Assembly: GCF_001281315.1 (NCBI RefSeq)
Contig: NZ_CP012479.1
Span: forward strand, 372,001 to 436,000
Direction of reading: 5' to 3'
Source of the DNA: Arthrobacter sp. ERGS1:01
GTDB taxonomy: Bacteria > Actinomycetota > Actinomycetes > Actinomycetales > Micrococcaceae
DNA: 64,000 nucleotides
The notes below the pieces were generated by a model. That model searched no databases. It saw nothing but the letters and a program-made list of their open reading frames with translations, and was not told the DNA's origin. Each line of letters opens with the position of its first letter. Within the stretch, counting starts at the first letter, position 1. Below, piece after piece: positions 46,559 to 54,591 of this stretch. Both the position numbers and the translations under genes were made by a program.

Positions 46559-47754
46559 GACACCACGACCCTTCGGTGGAGTTGCTTCCGCATGTGAGAG
46601 CTCACCTCTGGTTCAAACCTCTCAACCAGCTTGCGAAGGTTCTTGCTTGCTGGGCTGCGCGGCCCCTCTTGGAGGAGGGGGACCCCCTTATTGGTTGCAA
46701 AAGGCAGTGCGGATGAGAGTGGGATGACTACGTCCACGGGAACTCGAATAGTTGCTTCGATGTCCTGGATGTTGAGTCCGGCATGACGGTTGGCAAAGTT
46801 CAGTACAACATGACGCCCCTGGGGAATCAGGCCCAGCTCATGCAGTACTCCGAGTCCGTTGCGCAAACCTTTGATGCTTGGAATGTCCATTCCCACAACC
46901 CACACCGCATCCGTCGCCTGCTCAAGAGTTGCGAGTGCGAGTTCGCCGAGGCCCGGTGCGGTGTCAACAATGACGTATTTGAACTCCGTAGCCAACTGTG
47001 CGATTAGGTAGCTGATGTGATCGGCCGTCACGAGGTCGGCTTCGTTCGGGTTGCTTGGCGCGCAGAGCGCATAAACCCCTCCCGAATGAACCGTGAGGAA
47101 GGCTTTCAGCACCATGGCGTCATGTGCGGCTGCGCCGGTGACTGCATCCACCAGAGTGTGCTCGGGACTCAGCGAAAGCGCAGACGCGACGTCGCCAAAC
47201 TGGACGTCCAGATCCACGATAACCACGCTCATTGGTGCGACTTTTCCTAAGCCCATAGCCAAATTGGTAGCCACGGTCGTCTTGCCAACACCGCCCTTAG
47301 GGGACATGACCGCAATGACCCGGCCCGTCTCGTGCTCGGAATTGCCTTGAACGGACAGGCCCCGGCGTCTGCCGGCTGATGACAAGCATGCCCGTTCCAA
47401 CATAACGCGGATGGTAGGCGTGTCGGCACCCGGGCTGACGATGTCGCGGATCCCGGAACGCATAGCGGTCAGGACAAGGTCAGGTGAGGAATCTGCCGCC
47501 AAGATCACGCTGACTTCGGGGAATTGGAGATCCATGACCGTCGCTAACTTAAGTGCTTCGTCAGTGGATACCCCTGGGCCGAGAAGAACCACCTCGGGTG
47601 GCTCTGCCGGGTCAATATGCATGATGTCGTGGGGAGCGCCGTTGATAGCAGATTCCGGGAGTCTCTGTACGCTTCCGTGGAGACCATCGGATACTGCCAG
47701 ACGAACACGCTGCTCAAAGTCTGTGGAGGTCGTAATGATGATGAAGCGGCTCAT
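46555..47754 (-). CDS. cpaE: CpaE/TadZ-like pilus localisation ATPase
   Basis: A 399-residue protein with an N-terminal receiver-like domain (PPEVVLLGPGVSTDEALKLA) and a C-terminal MinD/ParA-type ATPase. The deviant Walker A motif is MSPKGGVGKTTVATNLA, and DLDVQFGDVAS and DTAPGLGELAL are the other nucleotide motifs. CpaE/TadZ directs the Tad machinery to its cellular location. The gene overlaps both neighbours by four bases (ATGA), so it is translationally coupled to cpaB and tadA. Confidence 0.9.
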   Translation of the reverse strand: MSRFIIITTSTDFEQRVRLAVSDGLHGSVQRLPESAINGAPHDIMHIDPAEPPEVVLLGPGVSTDEALKLATVMDLQFPEVSVILAADSSPDLVLTAMRSGIRDIVSPGADTPTIRVMLERACLSSAGRRRGLSVQGNSEHETGRVIAVMSPKGGVGKTTVATNLAMGLGKVAPMSVVIVDLDVQFGDVASALSLSPEHTLVDAVTGAAAHDAMVLKAFLTVHSGGVYALCAPSNPNEADLVTADHISYLIAQLATEFKYVIVDTAPGLGELALATLEQATDAVWVVGMDIPSIKGLRNGLGVLHELGLIPQGRHVVLNFANRHAGLNIQDIEATIRVPVDVVIPLSSALPFATNKGVPLLQEGPRSPASKNLRKLVERFEPEVSSHMRKQLHRRVVVS

Positions 47755-48500
47755 TTCAACACCTGATCCTTATGCAGTGTATCCACCGGTGCTGTGTTGG
47801 AATCAGCATTTTCCTTCGACAAGTAGATTTTGCCGAACTCCACAGCGTGGACCGTCTTGGTTGCATCGGTCCCGGACTGTGCCAAGGTGACAAAGATTTG
47901 GCCGCCTGAAGCCGGAGCTTGGGCTTGTTGAGTTGCGCCGTTGGACTGGGTGGAGGTCCCTGTGCTGGTTCCAACTTTGGTGACCAGAACCTTGTGGAAT
48001 TGCAATTTTGTAGCAGGATTGTCCGAGGTGCCGGGGGCGACGCCGGCGTTATAGGAAATGAAGATGCCGACCGTGTCCCCGGCTTTGAGATTTCCACCCA
48101 AGACCCGTTCCGGATCCAGCTTGAGGGTTATCTCTTCCATTCCTTTGGGAACGCTGGCCTGATTTGGAGTGGCCAGGCTCTGTGGCTCGACCAAGCGTGC
48201 AGACAACAACTGCTCTCCAGGGACAAGGGCCACGGCCGCAACTTTGCCGGCGAATCCAGACAAATCTTTGACGGAACCTGAAACCACTGCTCCTTGGGGA
48301 AGAGTCTGAAGTTTTACGAGGGAGGCCATTTGTTCAACTGTCGTTCCGGCGGCAATGGGTTGTTGGACTACCAGTACCTCGGATGGGTTCAACCCGGCTT
48401 GGGCGCGGCTGTCAGCCGCTCGAACGTATGTGGAAAGGAGGACAGCACCAACGATGACTAGCACCAGCGCCAAGACGCCCCCCAGAAGGCGTGTTTTCAA
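47751..48500 (-). CDS. cpaB: CpaB/RcpC-like pilus assembly protein (SAF domain)
   Basis: A 249-residue protein with a single N-terminal membrane helix (LGGVLALVLVIVGAVLLSTYV) and a SAF-type domain (EVLVVQQPIAAGTTVE, ALVPGEQLLSARLV, EEITLKLDPERVLGGNLKAGDTV), the layout of CpaB/RcpC. These proteins act in the periplasm or cell wall and are thought to support pilus assembly or wall contact. It is separated from the TadG-like gene by 14 bases and overlaps cpaE. Confidence 0.88.
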   Translation of the reverse strand: MKTRLLGGVLALVLVIVGAVLLSTYVRAADSRAQAGLNPSEVLVVQQPIAAGTTVEQMASLVKLQTLPQGAVVSGSVKDLSGFAGKVAAVALVPGEQLLSARLVEPQSLATPNQASVPKGMEEITLKLDPERVLGGNLKAGDTVGIFISYNAGVAPGTSDNPATKLQFHKVLVTKVGTSTGTSTQSNGATQQAQAPASGGQIFVTLAQSGTDATKTVHAVEFGKIYLSKENADSNTAPVDTLHKDQVLK

Positions 48501-48514
48501 CTCATTCTCCTAGA

Positions 48515-49567
48515 CTATTTGATCAATCTGATTGTTGTGCTTGGTGAACCAGGCTGCATTGCTATGTAGTCGGTTATGGAGACGTAATGCGTGAAATAGC
48601 CGTATAACCCGCGACAATTGTTTCCCCCGTTGCAGGCCGGCGGAGTGATGCCGTCGTAATTCGGCGGGTTGAAATGATACCCGGTTAGGTAAAAGGCGGC
48701 GAATCCGGCGATTGTGTACTGTGCGTTATTTCCACCCTGACCCAGTGATCCGGAAAAAATCGGAATGAGCATTTCCTTGCCGATGCCATTAGAGAAGATG
48801 TTTGCGCAGGCGCTTATTCCGAGAACTTTATTTGAACTATTTCCGGTCCACCCTTGAACAATGTAGGGCGCTGAAGACGAGACGGCCTGGCACCCTGAGC
48901 CGACAACTTCTAGCCACCCAAACCCTCCGCTGGCATAGCCATGGGTACCGTCACATCCGGCGTAGTTGGCGTTGGTATCTGACCGTATGTAGATGACTGT
49001 CTTTGACGGGTCGACCGAGAAGTTTCCAGTGCTATTGAGTGCCGTTTTTTGGGTTGGCGTCAGCAAGTCCTGTAGCGCACAACTTCCAACGCTCCATGGG
49101 ATGGTTGTCAAAGTCGCGGGGGCGGGCCAAGTGGCCGTCGCCGTTGCCGGCACCGATGCACTTCGAATGCCGAAAATACTGGCGAACATGAGCTGGACAC
49201 CGTTTGGGTTGGATACGCTCTTGCTGGAAACATTCACTTTGACTGTCCGATTCACCAGGTCCACAGTCACACTGTTGGTATTTGTCTTCCCATCGTTGGC
49301 ATTGGCATTTGCCAATGGTGCAGCGGCGGAAGAAGGATTTCCACACCCGTTTGATGTGGTGGATTTGGCGCAGTCATAGGCCACAGCCAGGGCCGCGGAA
49401 TCGGCGCCGTTCTGCAGTTGTGCGCGCTCTGCGTAGAGCATGCCCACATCGACGGAAATGGCCGCAAATCCAAGGAGCACGACCATGAGGATTGCCGTGA
49501 CTACTGCCGTGGCTCCGCGCTCATTTTCTTGGGATTTTCCCTTGTAGCCAATAACTAACCGCCGCAT
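48515..49567 (-). CDS. TadG-like pilus assembly protein
   Basis: A 350-residue protein. The N-terminal region NERGATAVVTAILMVVLLGF is prepilin-like, and VDVGMLYAERAQLQNGADSAALA is the conserved TadG signature. A large extracellular domain rich in Gly, Asn, Ser and aromatic residues follows, with cysteines likely to form disulfides (CNGGNNCRG, SGCQAVS). It probably is a minor pilus component or wall-exposed factor. It starts within the last 13 bases of the tadE gene. This gene has the lowest GC content of the operon, judged by eye. Confidence 0.85.
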   Translation of the reverse strand: MRRLVIGYKGKSQENERGATAVVTAILMVVLLGFAAISVDVGMLYAERAQLQNGADSAALAVAYDCAKSTTSNGCGNPSSAAAPLANANANDGKTNTNSVTVDLVNRTVKVNVSSKSVSNPNGVQLMFASIFGIRSASVPATATATWPAPATLTTIPWSVGSCALQDLLTPTQKTALNSTGNFSVDPSKTVIYIRSDTNANYAGCDGTHGYASGGFGWLEVVGSGCQAVSSSAPYIVQGWTGNSSNKVLGISACANIFSNGIGKEMLIPIFSGSLGQGGNNAQYTIAGFAAFYLTGYHFNPPNYDGITPPACNGGNNCRGLYGYFTHYVSITDYIAMQPGSPSTTIRLIK

Positions 49568-49953
49568 TGCATGACTCCAATACCCGTGATTTGCGGTGCG
49601 CTAAAAGGAAGGAAGTTTATGAGCCAGCCCTTCACTGCGAGCACCTTGACTGTCACCGTGGTGCCGGCAGCGCAGGCGCCGCCAGCGCTGTATGTGACGC
49701 TGATCGGTTTGACCATCCTCAGCGATGGTGCGGCTGAAGTGGCTGCGCCTTCGATTGCTGAATAGCCAAAACCGGAATCAGAGTAGTGAACTGCGGCATA
49801 GCGGGCTCCCTCGCGGGCTGCGTTGCTGGCCGAGATTTGCTGATTGAAGAGATATCCAAAGTTCATGATGCCCATGACCAGCAGAAGAAGAACGGGCACT
49901 ATGAATGCGAATTCAACTGCCGCGGCACCGCGTTCCGAATTGCTGCGAAACAT
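49555..49953 (-). CDS. TadE-like minor pseudopilin
   Basis: A 132-residue protein with the TadE signature: a charged leader ending SERGAAAVEF, with the G/A processing site and the +5 glutamate, followed by a transmembrane helix (AFIVPVLLLLVMGIMNFGY) and a small beta domain. It should be cleaved by the prepilin peptidase and act as a pseudopilin. It is separated from flp by a 75-base gap holding a strong hairpin, and overlaps the TadG-like gene by 13 bases. Confidence 0.88.
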   Translation of the reverse strand: MFRSNSERGAAAVEFAFIVPVLLLLVMGIMNFGYLFNQQISASNAAREGARYAAVHYSDSGFGYSAIEGAATSAAPSLRMVKPISVTYSAGGACAAGTTVTVKVLAVKGWLINFLPFSAPQITGIGVMQCGG

Positions 49954-49986
49954 TGTCTCTTCCCCTCCTAGATCAGAAAGCCGGTG

Positions 49987-50016
49987 AGGCGGCTCCAGCC
50001 GTGGCTGGAGCCGCCT
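49987..50016 (-). terminator. hairpin between flp and tadE (partial terminator or processing site)
   Basis: AGGCGGCTCCAGCC-GT-GGCTGGAGCCGCCT forms a perfect 14-bp stem with a 2-base gap, about 12 bases after the flp stop. As in other pilus operons, it may allow abundant pilin mRNA while damping downstream expression. Confidence 0.65.
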
Positions 50017-50028
50017 GGGGGTGGATTG

Positions 50029-50247
50029 TTACGGAGCTGCGGTGCCGCCGAGTGCGACGACAACCTGATTGAAAATTCCCTTGAGCTGGGTGCCCAGAAG
50101 GGTGACGGCCCCGATGATGACCACGGCGATGAGGAATACCATGATGCCGTATTCAACGGCAGTGGCTCCCTTTTCGCGGTCTTCGCTCGTGAAGCGGTCG
50201 ACCCCGGCGATGAACAGAGTCTGCAGGGTCACATACATCTTCAACAT
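50029..50247 (-). CDS. flp: Flp family type IVb pilin
   Basis: A 72-residue prepilin, the major subunit of the Tad pilus. The leader ends EKG and is cleaved before A28; ATAVEYG has the Flp glutamate (E32) and tyrosine (Y33), followed by the hydrophobic assembly helix IMVFLIAVVIIGAVTLLG. It heads the minus-strand Tad operon. AGGAAC lies about 6 bases before the ATG. The upstream region carries a pair of CCCCCGGT motifs and further repeats (see findings). Confidence 0.94.
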   Translation of the reverse strand: MLKMYVTLQTLFIAGVDRFTSEDREKGATAVEYGIMVFLIAVVIIGAVTLLGTQLKGIFNQVVVALGGTAAP

Positions 50248-50344
50248 TTCAAGTTCCTACTTTCAGAAAGGTATTCGAATGACCAAAAAGGGTGGCTTAC
50301 CTTTGGCAGCGTTGCCAAGGTTGGTGCGCCTATTTCGGTTCTTG

Positions 50345-50369
50345 CCCCCGGTAAGAATGTTCCCCCGGT
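50345..50369. promoter_or_regulatory. direct repeats CCCCCGGT upstream of flp
   Basis: Two exact copies, at 50345-50352 and 50362-50369, are 17 bases apart start to start, about 100-120 bases upstream of the flp start. Such spacing, close to two helical turns, could bind a regulator, or one could form a -35 region. Only the repetition supports it. Confidence 0.35.
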
Positions 50370-50416
50370 TGAGAACAACTAAACACCCGGCGCCAAGGCT
50401 GCCTCTAGAGTTGTCA

Positions 50417-50432
50417 ACACTCTAATTTTTGG
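50417..50432. repeat. copy of the CCAAAATAGAGTGGT-type motif, inverted and degenerate
   Basis: ACACTCTAATTTTTGG on the plus strand is related to the ACCACTCTATTTTGG motif seen at 50485 and 50974-51003. It is about 170 bases upstream of the flp start. Confidence 0.4.
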
Positions 50433-50484
50433 CACACGGAATTTCATCACCGAATCCCTTAAAACAAAGGCGGTATGCGCTTTC

Positions 50485-50499
50485 CCAAAATAGAGTGGT
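50485..50499. repeat. copy of the CCAAAATAGAGTGGT motif
   Basis: An exact 15-base match to the left half of the palindrome at 50975-51003, in the same orientation and 489 bases away. Confidence 0.75.
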
Positions 50500-50790
50500 G
50501 AAGTTTTTTGACAGAATTTCAAGCGCGGACGCTCGCTACTCGGTTGTGATCCGCCGGCTACTTGGTATGAGTGTTTTCGTCACGCGAGTTAAGTACCTAG
50601 AAGTCAGGGGCGGCTGGACGGGTCGCGGTGACGGTGGGTGATTGTCGGCGAAGTTGAGGCAATGACGAGGCGCAGTCGAGTGATCTCTAGAACACCTGAT
50701 CTAAATTGTCTGCTGTAGCTGGGGCGTGGCTCCACCTGTGGGCACTACATCGTTCTAATTGCCGACATTCACAGTGCCAGAGGCGACGGT

Positions 50791-50880
50791 TCAGCCAGTG
50801 GTGGCGCCACGCTCGCCATTACCCAGGCGGGTCCTGGCGGCAGCGGCGATTGCGGACAATGACTCGTGGAGCTTGAGCAT
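50791..50880 (-). pseudogene. truncated second flp pilin gene
   Basis: An ATG preceded by a good site (GGAAAGG about 7 bases upstream) encodes MLKLHESLSAIAAAARTRLG and then NGERGATTG before a stop, 29 residues in all. The start MLK and the leader end ERG followed by AT match the active flp (MLK..., EKG|AT), but the VEYG motif and the helix that should follow are gone. It lies 540 bases upstream of flp on the same strand and probably is a decayed duplicate. Confidence 0.6.
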
Positions 50881-50973
50881 GTCGTAACCTTTCCGTGCAA
50901 CGCTTCCCCCGCGTGTAGCGATGGCCAACACCCAAGTGGCCCGATGTTTGCCAGTCAACACCAGAAGGACACC

Positions 50974-51003
50974 CCAAAATAGAGTGGTCACCACTCTATT
51001 TTG
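50974..51003. repeat. perfect palindrome made of two CCAAAATAGAGTGGT units
   Basis: CAAAATAGAGTGGT-C-ACCACTCTATTTTG, 29 bases with 14-base arms, lies about 95-125 bases upstream of the flp remnant start and just after the RDD stop codon. It could be an operator or a terminator of the minus-strand RDD gene. Confidence 0.65.
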
Positions 51004-51026
51004 CGTAGTCGCGCAGAACGCCAGGC

Positions 51027-51830
51027 CTACTTTTGCCCCACGCCGTGGGAGGCGAGCCGGCTGTGCACCCGGCCGGCCTGCTCTGCCGCGGCGGTGAGCC
51101 GTTTGAACTCGCGGTCGCGCCGCTCCGAAATCAGGGCAGCGAGGAACACCTCGGCCGGCGTGCCATACGGGGGCTGGGGCGCCACATATGCACTGGCCTC
51201 CATGGCCAGGCTGGTGCCCATGGCTGCCCGCGAGGCCGGCGCCATCGCGGAGCCCTGCCGCAGGAACACCGAGATCCGGCGGGCCAGGGGGTCGGGCAAG
51301 CGGCCAATGTCAACAAGCCGCGCCCACGGTGCCAGCGCGGGCACCACGGAGACCTGCAGCGGCTTTGGCTCCGGCGCCCGGTCGCGGATCGCGTAGGTGC
51401 CGGCCAACATGTCCCCGAGCCGCTTGGACTTGTCATTGAACAGGGACGCCAAGAACGCCACCGAACCCAGCGACATGTAGATCTCAAAGAAGCCCAGCAA
51501 CCCGCGGATCAGAGCCTGCCGGAACCGGACGGATCCGCCGTCGTCGCGCACTATCCGCAAACCCATGGCGAGCTTGCCCAACGACTTGCCCCGCGACAAC
51601 GACTCCACCGTGATGGGCAGCACCACCAAAATGCCCACCAGTGTCACCAGGAAAAGGGTCTTCGCGGCGGCCGAATCAGTCAGGGCCGGAATGGCGCTGA
51701 CCGTGAGGACGGCGCCAATCACGAGGGCCATGGTGACCGCCACGTCGATGAGCGCGCCCAGGGACCTTGCGGCAAACGACGCCGGCCGCAGTTCCAGGAC
51801 AACGGCTTCACCAGTGATAATCGCGGACAT
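51027..51830 (-). CDS. RDD family membrane protein
   Basis: A 267-residue protein. The RDD domain lies in the N-terminal two thirds: ASFAARSLGALIDVAVTMAL with the Arg, the ALTDSAAAKTLFLVTLV helix, and the RGKSLGKLAMGLRIVRDDGG segment with conserved Gly/Lys/Arg. A third hydrophobic stretch follows (FLASLFNDKSKRLGDMLAGT). The C-terminal part is cytoplasmic and helical. RDD proteins are poorly understood; some have been linked to ion transport. It is divergent from the SpoIIM-like gene, an association common in actinobacteria. Confidence 0.9.
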   Translation of the reverse strand: MSAIITGEAVVLELRPASFAARSLGALIDVAVTMALVIGAVLTVSAIPALTDSAAAKTLFLVTLVGILVVLPITVESLSRGKSLGKLAMGLRIVRDDGGSVRFRQALIRGLLGFFEIYMSLGSVAFLASLFNDKSKRLGDMLAGTYAIRDRAPEPKPLQVSVVPALAPWARLVDIGRLPDPLARRISVFLRQGSAMAPASRAAMGTSLAMEASAYVAPQPPYGTPAEVFLAALISERRDREFKRLTAAAEQAGRVHSRLASHGVGQK

Positions 51831-51918
51831 AAAAACAGTCTAGCCACAGCCCATAAAAGCCCGCCCTGCGCGGCGCTTCCCACCCCGTCCGCCGCGAGAA
51901 TACCGCTAAGCTGGCGGT

Positions 51919-52911
51919 GTGGATCTGGACGCGTATACGGCAGTGCACCGCCCGCAATGGGAGCGGCTGGCCGCGCTTGCCCGGAAACGCCGGCTCAACG
52001 GCAGCGAAGCGGATGAGCTCCTGGAGTTATACCAAAGCGTCTCCGCCCAGCTGTCCCTGATCCGTTCCGTGGCGGCCGAGAGCGCGTTGTCGGCGTCGTT
52101 GTCCGCCGTCCTGGCTAACGCCCGCACCCGGTTCACCGGCGCAAAATCCAACGTCTTCGCCGACGTGGCCCGGTTCTTCGTCATCTCCCTGCCGGCCGCG
52201 TTCTACCGCTTGCGCTGGCTGACAATCATTGTGGGCGCAGTTTTTGTGGTGATCAGCGGGCTGTTTGCGCTGTGGACGGCCGGGAACCCGGGCGTTCTGG
52301 CGGCCATGGGCGGCGACGCGAGACTGCAGCAACTGGTCAACCACGACTTCGTCGACTACTACTCGGAAAATCCGGCCGCCTCCTTTGCCGGCTCCGTCTG
52401 GACCAACAACGCCTGGATCGCCGCCCAATGCGTCGCCCTGGGCATCACAGGCGTCTTTGTCCCTTATTCACTGTTCATGAACGCCCAAAACACGGGCATC
52501 GTGGCCGGGGTGATGTTTGCCTACGACCGCGGCGACGTCTTCTTCAGCTACATCCTCCCGCACGGCCTCATGGAACTGACGGCCATCTTCATCGCCTCCG
52601 CCGCCGGTCTTCGCATCTTCTGGTCCTGGGTGAGCCCGGGCCCGCGCAGCCGCCTCGACTCGCTGGCCCGTGAGGGGCGCTCCCTGGTGACGACCGCCGT
52701 CGGACTGGTCTTTGTACTGTTCATCTCCGGCCTGGTGGAAGCGTTCGTCACGCCCAGCCCGCTGCCCGTCTGGCTCAAGCTCACCATCGGCTCCGGGGTG
52801 CTGGCCGCGTACTGGAGCTACACGCTGGTGTTGGGTCGCCGGGCCGTGCTGGCGGGGGAGACCGGCGACCTCGACGCGGACGACGCCGGGGCTGCCGCGA
52901 TTTCCGTCTGA
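51919..52911 (+). CDS. stage II sporulation protein M-like membrane protein
   Basis: A 330-residue protein with a helical cytoplasmic N-terminal region (HRPQWERLAALARKRR and LLELYQSVSAQLSLIR) and a membrane domain with about six helices matching the SpoIIM family: DYYSENPAASFAGSVWTNNAW and MFAYDRGDVFFSYILPHGLMELTA. Arthrobacter does not sporulate, so the name reflects family only. Together with the divergent RDD protein it forms an envelope-related pair. The start is GTG (51919); no strong ribosome-binding site is visible. Confidence 0.9.
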   Translation: MDLDAYTAVHRPQWERLAALARKRRLNGSEADELLELYQSVSAQLSLIRSVAAESALSASLSAVLANARTRFTGAKSNVFADVARFFVISLPAAFYRLRWLTIIVGAVFVVISGLFALWTAGNPGVLAAMGGDARLQQLVNHDFVDYYSENPAASFAGSVWTNNAWIAAQCVALGITGVFVPYSLFMNAQNTGIVAGVMFAYDRGDVFFSYILPHGLMELTAIFIASAAGLRIFWSWVSPGPRSRLDSLAREGRSLVTTAVGLVFVLFISGLVEAFVTPSPLPVWLKLTIGSGVLAAYWSYTLVLGRRAVLAGETGDLDADDAGAAAISV

Positions 52912-53029
52912 CCCCCGGATGGGGTGCTGCCCGGGTACAGCTGGGGTGTGCCTGTGAAGGTGGTGTCAGTTTCATATCGACGCGGGGTGGCAGCGTCCCG
53001 GCGGTGCGGCTCACCGGTAGTCTTCAACC

Positions 53030-54139
53030 GTGAGCGAGAACCAGAATCCGGCAGAGGCCGCCAGCACCCCCGACAGTCCCGGGACCCCCGCCGTAACACC
53101 TGCCCTCCCGCAGGAATCCGGCACCTCCAAGATCAAGGTCGAGGCGCCCGCCGACGGCAGCAAGCCCGAACCCATGCGCCCGGCCGGCAGGCTCCCGAAG
53201 CTGCCCTCGGACGCCGAACTGGACACCGGCGCTGCACCGGCGGCAGTTGAAACGGCAACTCCAGAGACAAACTCCGCGGCAACCCCTGTGGCAACCCCGG
53301 CGACCCCCGAACCCGCCCCCGAGCCGGAAGTCATCGTGGAAGCTTCGCCCACCACGATGCTGCAGATGCGCCCGCCGCAAGACGAGGTTGCCAAGCGTCT
53401 CGCTGCCCGCGAGCAGGCAGCCAACACCAAGCCGGTGCTGCCGCGCGTTTTCCAGGTACTGCTCGCCGCGTTCTACCCGATTGTGCTGCTGGTGCTGTCC
53501 ATCCGCCTCGTCACCACGTCCGTCTTCCTTTGGGTGGAATACCACCGCCCCGGATTCCCTGCCGACTCCTTCGGATTCAGCACCGACGACCGGGTCACCT
53601 ATGGTTCCTACACCGTCGACTACCTGCTGAACTTTGCCGGGCCCCGTTATTTGGGGGATCTGGTGAATTCCCAGGGCAACCCGCTGTTCCTGGCCCGCGA
53701 AGTGGCGCACATGGCCGACGTCAAGCACCTGATCGACCTGGCATTCATCCTGGGCACCGTGCTGGCCATCGGCATGATCATCGCGATGGTCTACCTGTCC
53801 CGCCGCAGCGTGGGTGGGGTGCGGCGCGGGCTGTTTGCCGGCTCCATCGCCACCCTGGTGCTGATCATCGGGCTCGGCGTCCTGGCACTGATGGGCTGGG
53901 AGCAGTTCTTCACCGACTTCCACGAGATGTTCTTCGCCAACGGCACCTGGACGTTCTACACCGACGACACACTGATCCGGCTGTTCCCCAGTGATTTCTG
54001 GTCCGACGCCGGCATCTTCATCGGAGCGTTCGTCCTGGTGGTGTCCTCGCTGACCCTGGCCTTCACCTGGCCCACGAAGGACCGCCGCAAGGCCTCCGCC
54101 CGGGCCAAGCACCCGGGCCGCCGCGCCGCGGCCGTCTGA
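53030..54139 (+). CDS. DUF1461 / TIGR01906 family integral membrane protein
   Basis: A 369-residue protein. The first 130 residues are cytoplasmic, acidic and rich in Pro, Ala and Thr (low complexity), unusually long for the family. A membrane domain with about five helices follows. The extracytoplasmic FADGTWTFYTDD-like signature reads FFANGTWTFYTDDTLIRLFPSDFW, diagnostic of DUF1461 (TIGR01906). The function is unknown. The GTG start (53030) is the first in frame. A hairpin terminator lies 23 bases after the stop. Confidence 0.88.
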   Translation: MSENQNPAEAASTPDSPGTPAVTPALPQESGTSKIKVEAPADGSKPEPMRPAGRLPKLPSDAELDTGAAPAAVETATPETNSAATPVATPATPEPAPEPEVIVEASPTTMLQMRPPQDEVAKRLAAREQAANTKPVLPRVFQVLLAAFYPIVLLVLSIRLVTTSVFLWVEYHRPGFPADSFGFSTDDRVTYGSYTVDYLLNFAGPRYLGDLVNSQGNPLFLAREVAHMADVKHLIDLAFILGTVLAIGMIIAMVYLSRRSVGGVRRGLFAGSIATLVLIIGLGVLALMGWEQFFTDFHEMFFANGTWTFYTDDTLIRLFPSDFWSDAGIFIGAFVLVVSSLTLAFTWPTKDRRKASARAKHPGRRAAAV

Positions 54140-54161
54140 CACCTGGCTTCACGCTCAACAA

Positions 54162-54199
54162 ACGTTCGACGCCGGTCCCAAGGGGCCGGCGTCGAACGT
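54162..54199 (+). terminator. hairpin terminator after the DUF1461 gene
   Basis: ACGTTCGACGCCGGTCCC pairs with GGGGCCGGCGTCGAACGT with one mismatch and a loop of about 3 bases; CTTTAA follows. The right arm is repeated near 56191. Confidence 0.65.
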
Positions 54200-54208
54200 C
54201 TTTAAGGG
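54183..54208. repeat. left copy of a 26-bp direct repeat flanking the CHAP islet
   Basis: Begins GGGCCGGCGTCGAACGTC, then TT and TAAGGG. It matches 56191-56216 at 24 of 26 positions and overlaps the terminator hairpin. Confidence 0.7.
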
Positions 54209-54384
54209 GGAACCGCCACGGCCCCATTTGTTCCACGGGTGACGACGGACGCCGCCGGCACGCGACATGCAGGGGCGCTGCCGCCCGCACCGCACGCGGG
54301 GCCCTCTGGTCTTTTGCTCAAAGATTGTTTAACTAAGGATTCATTTCACATAGGTGAACCGTTTACTTTAAGCCGCACATGGCC

Positions 54385-54413
54385 TTGAAAGTTCATGGAT
54401 TTGAAATTTTAAT
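54385..54413 (+). promoter_or_regulatory. candidate promoter of the CHAP protein gene
   Basis: TTGAAA at 54385 and TTTAAT at 54408 are 17 bases apart. The leader to the ATG would be about 170 bases. Sequence resemblance alone supports it. Confidence 0.4.
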
Positions 54414-54591
54414 GTCATCAAATCATCCAAGTTGTCAAATCTGTCATGTAATTTACTAAATCGTCGCAAAATGTTCTCAAGCAAGTGGAACTTAGCATCC
54501 AGTGGTCGGTAGGCTGAGCCGCAGTTCTTCCACTCGAAAGACTAACGAAGTATCCATGGGGACAATACCTCGAAATAAGAAGGGTGTGACA

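Larger units (their letters stand above)
50248..51026. other. intergenic region upstream of flp with repeats and a pilin remnant
   Basis: The 779 bases between flp and the RDD gene hold a truncated flp copy (50791-50880), direct repeats of CCCCCGGT (50345 and 50362), and copies of a CCAAAATAGAGTGGT motif. No intact gene was recognised. Composition is AT-richer than the chromosome average. Confidence 0.6.
54140..54591. other. AT-rich leader region upstream of the CHAP protein
   Basis: After the terminator and a repeat (54183-54208) these 452 bases become markedly AT-rich between about 54300 and 54500. No gene is present. They hold the palindrome TTCAC-ATAG-GTGAA near 54345 and a promoter candidate at 54385-54413. 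Confidence 0.55.
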
